64,000 bases of DNA from Mesorhizobium comanense. Its GTDB lineage: Bacteria > Pseudomonadota > Alphaproteobacteria > Rhizobiales > Rhizobiaceae. The stretch spans positions 1-64,000 of the forward strand of contig NZ_SCNN01000011.1 of NCBI RefSeq assembly GCF_005503535.1, given 5' to 3'. Below the pieces are notes generated by a model. It was not told the origin of the DNA. It ran no database searches and saw only the letters and a list, made by a program, of their open reading frames with translations. Of this stretch, positions 49,853 to 58,511 are shown piece after piece (the stretch's first letter is position 1; each line of letters starts with the position of its first letter). Made by a program: the position numbers and the translations under genes.

Positions 49853-52039
49853 TCAATGATCGCGGTCGTCATCGTCGTCCTTGGCGGCCTTGCCCTTGCC
49901 CTTCTTGTCGCGGGTCAGGCTGGAAATGTCCTTGGCGTCGCGCAGCACGTCGGTCATGCGGCCGAGCGAACCGCCCTCGATGCCGATCTCCTTCATCAGA
50001 TTGTCGATCATCGGCGCCTGCACACGGTAGCGCAGGGCGGAATCGATCACCTCGTCGGTGACATTGCGGTTGCCGCCGGTGCCGCCATTGATGCCGTCGA
50101 CATGCAGGATCTTGATGCCGTCGATCTTCTCCATCGGCTTGACGCTTTCGCGGATGATGCCTTCCATGTGATCGAGCAGTTTTCCGCGCAGGCGCCCGGC
50201 GCGGGCTTCATCGGACAGCAGATTCTCGGCTTCGTTGAGCTGGCGATGGCCAGCCGCGTCGACTTCGTAGCGCTGGGCGGCGGCAAGGGCGTGGATTTTC
50301 TCCGCCTCGGCCGAAGCCACCGCGGCGATCTTCTGCGCTTCGGCCAGGCTCTTCGCTGCCTTCATCTCGGCATCAGCCGCCGATGTAATGCGCAGCGCCT
50401 CGCGCTCGGCCTCGCGCTGCGCGCCGATCAGGTCGGTCAGCTTGCGACGTTCGGCGATCTCGCGTTCGCGGGCGGTGAAGGCCTGTTCCTCGGCCTGGAC
50501 GGCCTTGGCGCGGACGGCTTCGGAAGCGGCGATCGCCGAGGAGCGCTCCTGCGTCTTCTTGGCGATGTCGATCGCCTTCTGGATTTCTGCGATCTCGATC
50601 TTCTGGTCGCGGTCGACACCCATTTGCCTGATGTCGCGGTCCTTGATGAGGCGCGCTTCCTCGATGCCGCGCTCGGTGGTGATGCGGGCGCGCTCGACCT
50701 CTTCGCTTGCTGAAATCTCGGCCTCCTCGAAGGCCTGACGCTTGGCGATCTGCAGCGCTTCCAGGTGGCGTTCGCGCTCGATGCGGACCTCGTCGACCAC
50801 ACGCTCCTGGGCAATGCGCGCCGTCTCGGTGGCCTGGTTCTCGACGATCTCGGCGCGGCGCTTCTCCGCTTCGGCCCGGGTCACCTCCAGCGCCTTCTCG
50901 GCCAGCGCGATCTGGCGTTCGAGCTCGGCGACCTCCAACAGCTTCTTGCGCTGGATTTCGAGTTCACGCTGCGCCCCCTCGCGCTCGATGCGGGCCTTTT
51001 CCAGCGACAGTTCGAGCGCGATCTGCTCGCGCTCGGTCAGTTCGCGCATCTTCATCTCGGTCTCGTCGAGCGAACGGCGGCGCGCGATCTCGCGGCGCTG
51101 CGTCTCTTCCTCGCTCTTGATGCGCTCCTGGGTGATGTTGCGTTCCTGATTGAGCCGAGATTTCTCGACCGCTTCGCGCGAGGAGAGCTGTGCCTGCTCG
51201 GATTCCTGGTCGCGGAGCGCGCGCTCGATGGCGAGTTCGGACCGTTGCGCGGCGCGGCGGACCTCGACCTCGCGCTCCTGTTCCAGGCGCGCATATTCGG
51301 TGTCGCGGTCGATCTCCAGCACCTTGCGCTGGGTGTCGAGGTTCTGGTTGCGGATATCGACCAGCGTGCGCTGTTCGATCTCGTTGCGCATGCGGCGGCG
51401 GGTCTCGATCGATTCCGTCAGCTGCGTCAGACCTTCCGCGTCGAAGGCATTGGACGGATCGAAGTATTCGAGGCTGGTCTGATCGAGGTCGACGATGGCG
51501 ACGCTTTCCAGTTCAAGACCGTTGGCGGCGAGCGACTCCTCGGCGAGCCGGCGCACCTTGGCGGCATAGTCGCCGCGCAATTCGTGCATTTCCTCCAGCG
51601 TCATCTGCGCGGCAACGGTGCGCAGCGCACCGGCGAACTTGCCTTCCAGCAGTTCGCGCAGGCTGTCGGGCTGGAGCGTGCGCCGGCCAAGCGTCTGCGC
51701 GGCGGCGGCGACCAGCTCGCGACTGGCACCGACGCGCACGAAGAACTCGGCGATCAGGTCGACGCGCATGCGATTCCGGGTGATCAGCGCCAGCGAATCC
51801 TCGCGGCGCACCTCGATGCGCAGCACGTTCATGTTGACCGGGGTGATCTCGTGCAGCACGGGAATGACGAAGGCGCCGCCATTGACCACCACCTTCTCGC
51901 CCATGAAACCGGTGCGCACGAACGCCGTCTCCTTGGTCGAGCGGCGATAAAGCCAGCGCAAGATGTAGACGGCGATCACCACGACGACCGCGGCAACGAT
52001 CAGCCACAACAGGAATGCGCCAAAGGTCTGCGCGTCCAT
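49853..52039 (-). CDS. SPFH/band 7 flotillin-like membrane protein with long coiled coil
   Basis: A 728-residue membrane scaffold protein. One N-terminal membrane segment (about 8-29) is followed by an SPFH domain (about 45-215, for example ETAFVRTGFMGEKVVVNGGAF and VLHEITPVNMNVLRIEVRRED). A very long charged helical region (about 215-600) is full of Glu/Arg/Ala heptads and forms the flotillin coiled coil. The C-terminus ends in a Lys- and Asp-rich tail (KGKGKAAKDDDDDRDH). Classical flotillins such as YuaG are about 500 residues, so this is longer and closer to YqiK. It would oligomerise in membrane microdomains. No NfeD-like partner gene adjoins it, which is unusual. The neighbours do not point to a pathway. 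Confidence 0.9.
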   Translation of the reverse strand: MDAQTFGAFLLWLIVAAVVVVIAVYILRWLYRRSTKETAFVRTGFMGEKVVVNGGAFVIPVLHEITPVNMNVLRIEVRREDSLALITRNRMRVDLIAEFFVRVGASRELVAAAAQTLGRRTLQPDSLRELLEGKFAGALRTVAAQMTLEEMHELRGDYAAKVRRLAEESLAANGLELESVAIVDLDQTSLEYFDPSNAFDAEGLTQLTESIETRRRMRNEIEQRTLVDIRNQNLDTQRKVLEIDRDTEYARLEQEREVEVRRAAQRSELAIERALRDQESEQAQLSSREAVEKSRLNQERNITQERIKSEEETQRREIARRRSLDETEMKMRELTEREQIALELSLEKARIEREGAQRELEIQRKKLLEVAELERQIALAEKALEVTRAEAEKRRAEIVENQATETARIAQERVVDEVRIERERHLEALQIAKRQAFEEAEISASEEVERARITTERGIEEARLIKDRDIRQMGVDRDQKIEIAEIQKAIDIAKKTQERSSAIAASEAVRAKAVQAEEQAFTAREREIAERRKLTDLIGAQREAEREALRITSAADAEMKAAKSLAEAQKIAAVASAEAEKIHALAAAQRYEVDAAGHRQLNEAENLLSDEARAGRLRGKLLDHMEGIIRESVKPMEKIDGIKILHVDGINGGTGGNRNVTDEVIDSALRYRVQAPMIDNLMKEIGIEGGSLGRMTDVLRDAKDISSLTRDKKGKGKAAKDDDDDRDH

Positions 52040-52128
52040 GATCTATCCTCCCCAAGACATTGCGGCCGGCGCCAGGCGACCGACAGCAAATTCAAACATC
52101 CACCCGCACGGTGGCGAAGTCCAATTCT

Positions 52129-54345
52129 TCATGCCCGCCTCTGCAGCTTCGGGCCAATGGCGTGGAACGCCGCGATCACCGCGTCGACAAAGGCTGCGTC
52201 AGTGATGTTGGCGCGGACGCGCTCGACCTGGCGCAGCGGCGTGCGGCGAACCGTCTTCTCGATCGCCTCGAACAACACGTTGTCGGCTTCCGGATCGTGA
52301 AACGGTTGGCCTGGCGCGTCGAGCATCGAGACGCCGCCTTCGGGCAGCAGGAAGCGCACCGGCCCGTTCATGGCGTTTAGCCGCGCGCCGATCCATTCAC
52401 CGATGGCGCGGTTCTCGTCGCGGGTTGTGCGCATCAGCGTCACGTTCGGATTGTGAACGACGAATTTGCGGCTCCGGAACTTCTCCGGAACGCTGTCGCG
52501 CGGACCGAAATTGACCATGTCGAGCGCGCCGGTCGAGCCGACATAGGGCAGTCCTGTGCGGATCGCGGCGCCGAAGCGATCTTCGGTTGCCGGGAACACG
52601 CCGCCAACGATCATGTCGGCCACTTCAGTCGTGGTCAGATCGAGGAAGGCAGAGAGCAGCCGGGAATCGCCGAGATGCTCCATGGCGCGCCCGCCAATGC
52701 CGGTGGCATGGAAAACGAGACAGTCATAATCGGCCTCCAGCCGTTTGGTCACTGCTTGCACCAGCGGCGTGGTAACGCCGAACATGGTGATGCCGACGGC
52801 GGGACGCGCCAGCTTGCGTCTTGCTTCCCACGCCTCGGCATTGGGCAATTGCGCGACCATGCCGGCCATGGCGTGCGCCGCATTGGAGAGCACCTGTTCG
52901 GTGATCGAGTTCAGCCCCTGCACGTCGGCGACCGAATGGAACATCATGATGTCGGCGCCGCCGACATATTTGGCGACGTCGCCGGCCGCCACCGTGGACA
53001 CCATCAGCTTCGGGATGCCGACAGGCAGCGCCCGCATGCCCGCCGTCGCCAGCGTGGTGCCGCCGGAGCCGCCGGCGGAAATTACACCGCCGATGCGCGG
53101 CTCGCGCTCGATCCAGCGCGCAAAGGCGTCCGCCATGGCGCTGACCGAACCGCCGCGATCATTGGTGAAAACGGCGGACGAGCCTCGAGCATGCATCCCC
53201 GCCACCTGCATGGCAGGCACATCGGCGCTTGTCGGTTTTCCCGAGGTGGACAGGTCAACGGTGCGGACCGGCAGGCCGAGCGCCTTCAGCCGGTCGGCGA
53301 CGAAACGCAATTCCTTGCCCTTGGTGTCGAAAGTGCCGGCGACCAGCACAGTCCTGCCGATGCGCTCGGCAAACGGGATGGCGAAGACCTTCTTCGGATC
53401 GTCCCGCGACGCTGTTTTATCGACTGCCGTCTGGCGCAGTTCGGTGACCGGCACATTCCAGCGGTTTGGCAGTTCGGTGACCGGACGATAGACGCCGTTC
53501 TGCGGCTGTGGTTCGGCAGAGCCGGTGCCGGTTCGATCGACGCGATAAACCTCCGCAAGTTGGTCCCTGGCCTGCGCCGCCTCGGCCGGCGTGACAGGCG
53601 CCTCTTCCGCATGGCGGCCGACACCAAGCAGCCGCTGCTGGAGCTCGCGATCGGCAGCGAGTGCCCTGGCGTCCATCAGCCGGTTGATGCGGCCATTGAC
53701 CATGATGGCGACCTGGTTCGACACGGCGGTCGCCACGCCGATGTTCTGCTCGATGACAAGCACCGCCATCTCGCCCTCGGCAGCGAGGTCGATCAGCATT
53801 TGCTCGACCTGGTCGACGATGACCGGCGCCAGGCCTTCGGTCGGTTCGTCCATGACCAAAAGCTTGGGGTCGCTGAGCAACGCACGCGAAATCGCCAGCA
53901 TCTGCTGTTCGCCACCCGACAGCTGCGAGCCGCCATTGGCGCGGCGCTCGGCCAGGCGCGGAAAGGTCTGATAGACGCGCTCGACCGTCCAGGAGGCGTC
54001 ACGCCTGTTGCCGGCGGCCAGACGCAGATGCTCGTCGACGCTCAGGCTCGGCCAGACGCGACGGCCTTGCGGGACATAACCGACGCCGAGACGATGGATC
54101 TCATGCGGCTCGAGCGCCGATATCTCGCGGCCATCGACGCGGATCGAGCCGGACTTCGCCCGCTTCAGGCCGACAATGGTGTTGCAGAGCGTCGACTTGC
54201 CCATGCCGTTTCGGCCAACCACGGAAAGGACGCCGCTTTCCAGCGTCAGCGACACGCCCTGCAGCGCATGGCTTTCGCCGTAGAAGACCTGAAGGTCGTC
54301 GATGCGCAGCATTGCCCTGGCGACTTTTCCGGGACGCTCAGCCAT
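52129..54345 (-). CDS. LivF-type ABC ATPase fused to a Tm-1-like (UPF0261) ATP-binding domain
   Basis: A 738-residue single chain. Residues about 11-245 form a LivF-like nucleotide-binding domain: Walker A GRNGMGKST at 44-52, LSGGE at 142-146, Walker B LLVMDE near 162-167 and VIEQ at the H-loop position. After a polar linker, residues about 331-738 form a UPF0261/Tm-1-like domain that starts RTVLVAGTFDTKGKELRFVA and contains GGVISAGGSGGTTLATAGMR and FHATGIGGRAMEHLG. In plants the related Tm-1 N-terminal domain binds ATP and inhibits viral replication; bacterial function is unknown. The ATG at 54345 overlaps LivG by eight bases; ATG 54312 is an alternative. It is the last gene of the eight-gene operon. 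Confidence 0.87.
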   Translation of the reverse strand: MAERPGKVARAMLRIDDLQVFYGESHALQGVSLTLESGVLSVVGRNGMGKSTLCNTIVGLKRAKSGSIRVDGREISALEPHEIHRLGVGYVPQGRRVWPSLSVDEHLRLAAGNRRDASWTVERVYQTFPRLAERRANGGSQLSGGEQQMLAISRALLSDPKLLVMDEPTEGLAPVIVDQVEQMLIDLAAEGEMAVLVIEQNIGVATAVSNQVAIMVNGRINRLMDARALAADRELQQRLLGVGRHAEEAPVTPAEAAQARDQLAEVYRVDRTGTGSAEPQPQNGVYRPVTELPNRWNVPVTELRQTAVDKTASRDDPKKVFAIPFAERIGRTVLVAGTFDTKGKELRFVADRLKALGLPVRTVDLSTSGKPTSADVPAMQVAGMHARGSSAVFTNDRGGSVSAMADAFARWIEREPRIGGVISAGGSGGTTLATAGMRALPVGIPKLMVSTVAAGDVAKYVGGADIMMFHSVADVQGLNSITEQVLSNAAHAMAGMVAQLPNAEAWEARRKLARPAVGITMFGVTTPLVQAVTKRLEADYDCLVFHATGIGGRAMEHLGDSRLLSAFLDLTTTEVADMIVGGVFPATEDRFGAAIRTGLPYVGSTGALDMVNFGPRDSVPEKFRSRKFVVHNPNVTLMRTTRDENRAIGEWIGARLNAMNGPVRFLLPEGGVSMLDAPGQPFHDPEADNVLFEAIEKTVRRTPLRQVERVRANITDAAFVDAVIAAFHAIGPKLQRRA

Positions 54346-55135
54346 GCTTGCCCCCGAGATAGATCTCCTGGACTTCCGGATCGGCCTCGATCTCCTGCGG
54401 CGTGCCTTCCTTGAACAGCCGGCCATTGTGCATCATCGAGACATATTCCGAGACGCGCAGCGCCACGTCGAGATCGTGCTCGATGATGATGTAGCCGATG
54501 TGCCTGGGCAGCGCGTTGAGGATGGCGACGAGGTCGCGGCGCTCGGTCGGCGACAGGCCGGCCGCCGGCTCGTCGAACAGGATGAAGCGCGGCGCGCCGG
54601 CCAGCGCCAGCGCGATCTCCAGCTGGCGCTGCTGGCCATGGCTCAGGGTCGCCACCAGCGTGTCGCGGTAAGCTTCCAGATGCACGGCGTTGAGGATCGA
54701 TTCCGCCTGCACCATGTTGACGTCCGATGTCGCCGGGCGCAGCAGCGAGAAGCGCCGGCGCGAGACGCCGCGGCAGGCGAGAAAGATGGAATCGAGGACG
54801 GACAGGCCCTTGAACAGTTGCGATATCTGATAGGTGCGGCGCAGGCCGCGCCGGATGCGCTCATGCGGCGGCAGGTCGGTGATGTCCTCGCCGAAGAAGC
54901 GGATGCGCCCCGCCGTCGGCATGAAGTCGCCGGTCACGGCGTTGAACAGCGTCGTCTTGCCGGCGCCGTTGGAGCCGAGGACCGCGCGCCGTTCGCCGGC
55001 CGCGATCCTCATGTTGATGCCCGAGAGCGCCACCAGCGCCCCGAAATGCCGCGCCACGCCATCGAGCTCCAGCGCATAGGCGCCGGTGCTCTGGAGACGG
55101 TTTGCTGCGAGGCTTTCAGTCACTGGCGGCTGCAC
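54338..55135 (-). CDS. Branched-chain amino acid-type ABC ATPase, LivG-like
   Basis: A 265-residue ATPase of the HAAT family. Walker A is GSNGAGKTT at 54-62, the signature is LSHGQQRQ, Walker B is FILFDEP and the H-loop reads IIIEHD. The LivG-type RTYQISQLFKGLSVLDSI segment after the Q-loop supports the subfamily. It pairs with the LivF domain of the fusion protein encoded next, giving the two ATPase subunits normal for LivHMGF-like transporters. The gene starts 11 bases after the binding protein stop. The substrate is not necessarily an amino acid. Confidence 0.93.
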   Translation of the reverse strand: MQPPVTESLAANRLQSTGAYALELDGVARHFGALVALSGINMRIAAGERRAVLGSNGAGKTTLFNAVTGDFMPTAGRIRFFGEDITDLPPHERIRRGLRRTYQISQLFKGLSVLDSIFLACRGVSRRRFSLLRPATSDVNMVQAESILNAVHLEAYRDTLVATLSHGQQRQLEIALALAGAPRFILFDEPAAGLSPTERRDLVAILNALPRHIGYIIIEHDLDVALRVSEYVSMMHNGRLFKEGTPQEIEADPEVQEIYLGGKHG

Positions 55136-55146
55136 TTCAGTTCAGC

Positions 55147-56394
55147 TTACGGGCAGCTCGGATTGTCGCGGTTGACCGCGCCGAGCTTCATGAACTCGTC
55201 TTCGGGAATGCCGAGCGTCTGATTGACCTGCGGCACGACCTTGACCAGCTTGTTCAGGAGATTGCCGTCCGAACCCTCGGTGACCTCGGTCAGGAAGATG
55301 TCGGCGATGGCGTTGCGGTTCTTGTCGAGCGACACCTTGCCGGTCGGCGTGTCGAAGGAGAGGCTCGACAGCGCCTCGCGCAGCTTCTTGCCGCCGTCGG
55401 AGACATCGCCGCCGACCTTGTCGAGACCGAGCAGCGTCGCCTTCATGTCGACATAGTAGCCATGAGCGAAGAGCGAGGGCGACGGAAACGCGCCCGGCTG
55501 CTTCTTGTAGGCCTCGACGAAGGCCTTCCAGGCCGGCGCATCGTTGGTGTCGGCGGTCGGGCCGGCGGACGGCGTGCCCTTCAGCACATCCTTCAGCTTA
55601 CCCTTCGAGGTCAGCACGGTCTGGTCGACGGTGATCGAACCGCCGATCAGCGGCGCGGTGCCGCCACTCTGCTGGTACTGGGTCAGGAAGTTGACCGCAT
55701 CAGCGCCGCCGAGCGCGACATAGATGGCATCGACGCCTTCAGGAATGGCGGCGATGACCGACGAAAAGTCCTTGTTGCCGATCGGCACCCAGGATTTTGA
55801 CGGCACATGGCCGCCAGCCTTGCAGAACTCGGCCATGAAGCCGAAGACCTGCGTGTAGGGGAAGGAATAATCCTCGGCGACAGTGGCGACCTTCTTGTAG
55901 CCCTTGTCCTTGAAGGCATAGGTGCCGAGACCGGCCATCCACTGCGCGCCGTCGGTGGAGAAGCGGAAGAAGTTTTCGGCGGGATTGCGCAGCGTGGTGT
56001 CCTGCGCCGCCGAGGTGCCGTTGATGAAGGTCACGTTGGGCTGCGTCTTGGCGTAGTCCTTGACGGCGATGCCTTCGTCGCCCGAAAGCGGACCGACCAG
56101 CACCTTGACGCCGTCCTGCTCGACCAGCTTGCGCGCGGCGCGCACGGCGCTGTCGGGCGAAGCGTCGGACGAACCCTTGACGATTTCGATCTTCTTGCCG
56201 GCCACGGTGCCGTTCATCTCGGCGACCGCGGTCATGGCGCCACGCTCACCGTCTTCGCCGAGCACCGTGAACGGTCCCTCGAAGGTGGCGAGCAGGCCGA
56301 TCTTGATGGTGTCGTCGGCAGCCAGCGCCATCGAGGGCGCGGTCAGCCCGGTGAACACCGCCAGCGCCAGCACTGTACGTCTATGCATCCTCAT
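55147..56394 (-). CDS. ABC transporter substrate-binding protein, LivJ/LivK type
   Basis: A 415-residue periplasmic binding protein of the type I (HAAT) fold. The signal peptide ends near MALA at residue 25. The mature part begins ADDTIKIGLLATFEGPFTVLGEDGERGA, the usual ligand-site start, and contains GKKIEIVKGSSDASPDSAVRAARKLVEQDGVKVLVGPLSGDE and VATVAEDYSFPYTQV. It lies between the LivM permease and LivG ATPase genes on the same strand. Members of this class bind branched-chain or aromatic amino acids, but also amides, aromatic acids and other small carboxylates. The degradative enzymes encoded in the operon point to a substrate with a hydrolysable ring or amide. Confidence 0.92.
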   Translation of the reverse strand: MRMHRRTVLALAVFTGLTAPSMALAADDTIKIGLLATFEGPFTVLGEDGERGAMTAVAEMNGTVAGKKIEIVKGSSDASPDSAVRAARKLVEQDGVKVLVGPLSGDEGIAVKDYAKTQPNVTFINGTSAAQDTTLRNPAENFFRFSTDGAQWMAGLGTYAFKDKGYKKVATVAEDYSFPYTQVFGFMAEFCKAGGHVPSKSWVPIGNKDFSSVIAAIPEGVDAIYVALGGADAVNFLTQYQQSGGTAPLIGGSITVDQTVLTSKGKLKDVLKGTPSAGPTADTNDAPAWKAFVEAYKKQPGAFPSPSLFAHGYYVDMKATLLGLDKVGGDVSDGGKKLREALSSLSFDTPTGKVSLDKNRNAIADIFLTEVTEGSDGNLLNKLVKVVPQVNQTLGIPEDEFMKLGAVNRDNPSCP

Positions 56395-56442
56395 GGTTTT
56401 CCTCCCGTTGATTTGGTTTTGCAGTTCATTCCGTCCCGGCTT

Positions 56443-57468
56443 CTACGGGCCTGGACGCAAGGCCTCCTGGGCAAGATGTGGCTTGATCCTCCCCCACAAC
56501 CCAAGAATTCCATCCGGCGAGACGAAGACGATCACCAGGAACACCATGCCGATCAGCGTGTTGAAACGCTCGGCGCCAACGATGTCGATGGCGAAGGTCT
56601 GCATCAGGACGACGACGAGCGCGCCGAGAAACGGCCCGATCGGATGACGAATGCCACCGATGACGGCAATGATCAGCACGTCGATCGCCGCATCGACTCC
56701 GATGGTGCCGGGCGACACGCGGCCGTTGAACCAGACCAGCAGCACGCCCGCCAGTCCGGCGATGACGCCGGCGAGCAGCCAGGCGAAGACCTTGTGCGCG
56801 GTGACGTGATAGCCCAATGCGCGCATGCGGCGCGGATTGTCGCGGATCGCCTGCAAGGTCATGCCGAAGGTCGAGCGTGAGCCGTAGAGCACCGCCGCGT
56901 AGGACAGCACCGCCAAACCGAGGCACAGATAGTAGAAAGGCTTCGCGTCACGCCAGCTGATGCCCCAGAAGGCCGGCGCGCGAATGCCGGCGTAGCCGGA
57001 GTGGCCGTTGAAGATGGCGTAGTTCTGCTGCGCGAAATAGTAGGTCGCGGTGGCGATCGCCAGCGTGATCATGATGGTGTAGATGCCCTCGGTGCGCACC
57101 GAGATCCAGCCTATCAGCGCCGATGCCAGCGCGGCGGCCAGCACAGCAAAAGGCACCGCCAACCACCATGGCCAGCCGAAGCCCAGCACATTGGAATTGT
57201 TGTTGCCGAGGATGGCGATGGCATAGGCTGATATGCCGGCGACCGTGATCTGCGCCAGGCTGACCATGCCGCCATAGCCGGCGAGCAGCATCAGCGAGAG
57301 GCCGAGCATGCCGAAGATCAGCGAATAGCCGCCGATCTGGGTCAGGAAGAAATCCGATGCCACCAAGGGATAAAGCACGAGCGCCGTGCCAAGGATGATG
57401 TGGCCAGCGCCAAGCTTCTCCAGCCAGTTCTGCTGCGTTGCGCCGGGGGTGGAGATGGCGAGGCTCAT
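56443..57468 (-). CDS. Branched-chain amino acid-type ABC permease, LivM-like
   Basis: A 341-residue inner-membrane permease with about eight to nine hydrophobic segments. LivM landmarks are SLMLLAGYGGMVSLAQITVAGISAY, TEGIYTIMITLAIATATYYFA, the cytoplasmic GMTLQAIRDNPRRMRALGY coupling loop and HPIGPFLGALVVVLM. The ATG at 57468 overlaps the LivH stop by four bases. It is followed 48 bases later by the binding protein gene. Together with LivH it forms the transmembrane channel. Confidence 0.93.
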   Translation of the reverse strand: MSLAISTPGATQQNWLEKLGAGHIILGTALVLYPLVASDFFLTQIGGYSLIFGMLGLSLMLLAGYGGMVSLAQITVAGISAYAIAILGNNNSNVLGFGWPWWLAVPFAVLAAALASALIGWISVRTEGIYTIMITLAIATATYYFAQQNYAIFNGHSGYAGIRAPAFWGISWRDAKPFYYLCLGLAVLSYAAVLYGSRSTFGMTLQAIRDNPRRMRALGYHVTAHKVFAWLLAGVIAGLAGVLLVWFNGRVSPGTIGVDAAIDVLIIAVIGGIRHPIGPFLGALVVVLMQTFAIDIVGAERFNTLIGMVFLVIVFVSPDGILGLWGRIKPHLAQEALRPGP

Positions 57469-58511
57469 CTTGCCTTCCCCATGATGCCCTGCGGCCGGAT
57501 CGCCAGCGTCACCACCATGATGACGAAGGTCAGCACGATGCCGTAGGTCGGGAAATAGACGAGGCCGATCTGCTCGGCCAGCCCGATCAGCAGCGCGCCG
57601 ATGGCGGCGCCCGTAATCGAGCCCATGCCGCCGACAATGACCACGACCAGGGAGGCCAGGAGATAACGTACGTCCTCGCCGGGCGCGACGGACAGCGCCG
57701 AACCGCCGACGACACCAGCAAAGCCGGCAAGCCCGGCGCCGACGGCAAAGACGATGGCGAACACCGCGTGCACGTTGACGCCCGAGGCCTGCAGCATGGC
57801 GCGGTCGTCGACGCCGGCGCGGATCATCATGCCGACACGGGTCTTGTGCAGCATCAGCCAGAGGCCGACGCCGATCACGATCGCCGCCGCCAGCACGACG
57901 ACGCGGTAGAGCGGATAGGTGAGGAAGACCGAAGCGCCATTGGAGCGCACGGCAGTGATGACCGGCAAGGTCAGTGCGCCGTCCAGCCATTCCGGCGTTG
58001 ATATCTGGTAGGTGCCGCCGGCCCACACCGCCAGCATCAGGTCCGCGGCGACGATCGAAATGCCGATCGAAACAAGGGTCTGGCGCAGATCATCCCCCTC
58101 CAGGCGCCGGAAGACGAAGACCTGCATGATGACGCCGACGATGGCCAGCACGGCAAAACCGGCGGCGACGCCAAGCAGCCAGTAGCCGGTGCGGTTGGTC
58201 ACCTCGTAGCCGATATAGGCGCCGAGCAGGTAGAGCGAGCCATGCGCCAGATTGACGTTGCGCATCAGGCCGAAGATCAAGGTGAAGCCGCTGGCGACGA
58301 GGAAATAGAGGCCGGCCAGCGTGATGCCGTTGAGGATGGCGCTGACGAAGGCTTTCTTCGAGATCAGGATCGCGTTCAGCCAATCCGGCCACGCGGCGAA
58401 AACCAGCCATGCCAGGACGGCGGCGGCAAGCAGACCGGCGAGACCCCAGGCCTGCCTGAGTGTCATGCCGCCGCTTGAGAGCGCCTGAGATGGCCGGTCG
58501 AGCAGGCTCAT
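57465..58511 (-). CDS. Branched-chain amino acid-type ABC permease, LivH-like
   Basis: A 348-residue permease. LivH landmarks are NGITLAGLYFLVASGFTLIFGLMRNVNLAHGSLYLLGAYI, the TRVGMMIRAGVDDRAMLQASGVN coupling loop and VVVIVGGMGSITGAAIGALLIG. The N-terminus is about 50 residues longer than in E. coli LivH and carries one extra hydrophobic stretch (GLAGLLAAAVLAWLVFAAWP); ATG codon 16 is an alternative start. The ATG at 58511 overlaps the amidohydrolase stop (ATGA), so it is translationally coupled to an enzyme gene, which links transport and catabolism. Confidence 0.9.
   Translation of the reverse strand: MSLLDRPSQALSSGGMTLRQAWGLAGLLAAAVLAWLVFAAWPDWLNAILISKKAFVSAILNGITLAGLYFLVASGFTLIFGLMRNVNLAHGSLYLLGAYIGYEVTNRTGYWLLGVAAGFAVLAIVGVIMQVFVFRRLEGDDLRQTLVSIGISIVAADLMLAVWAGGTYQISTPEWLDGALTLPVITAVRSNGASVFLTYPLYRVVVLAAAIVIGVGLWLMLHKTRVGMMIRAGVDDRAMLQASGVNVHAVFAIVFAVGAGLAGFAGVVGGSALSVAPGEDVRYLLASLVVVIVGGMGSITGAAIGALLIGLAEQIGLVYFPTYGIVLTFVIMVVTLAIRPQGIMGKAR

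Noticed and set aside
52129..54345. Frameshift or read-through artefact joining two separate genes
   Set aside because: The frame is continuous through a normal polar linker, with no stop and no internal ribosome binding site or start found at the domain border. An assembly error cannot be fully excluded without reads.
52453..54414. A 653-codon open frame opposite the LivF-Tm-1 fusion gene
   Set aside because: It is antisense to a gene with intact Walker motifs. Its composition is that of a shadow frame.
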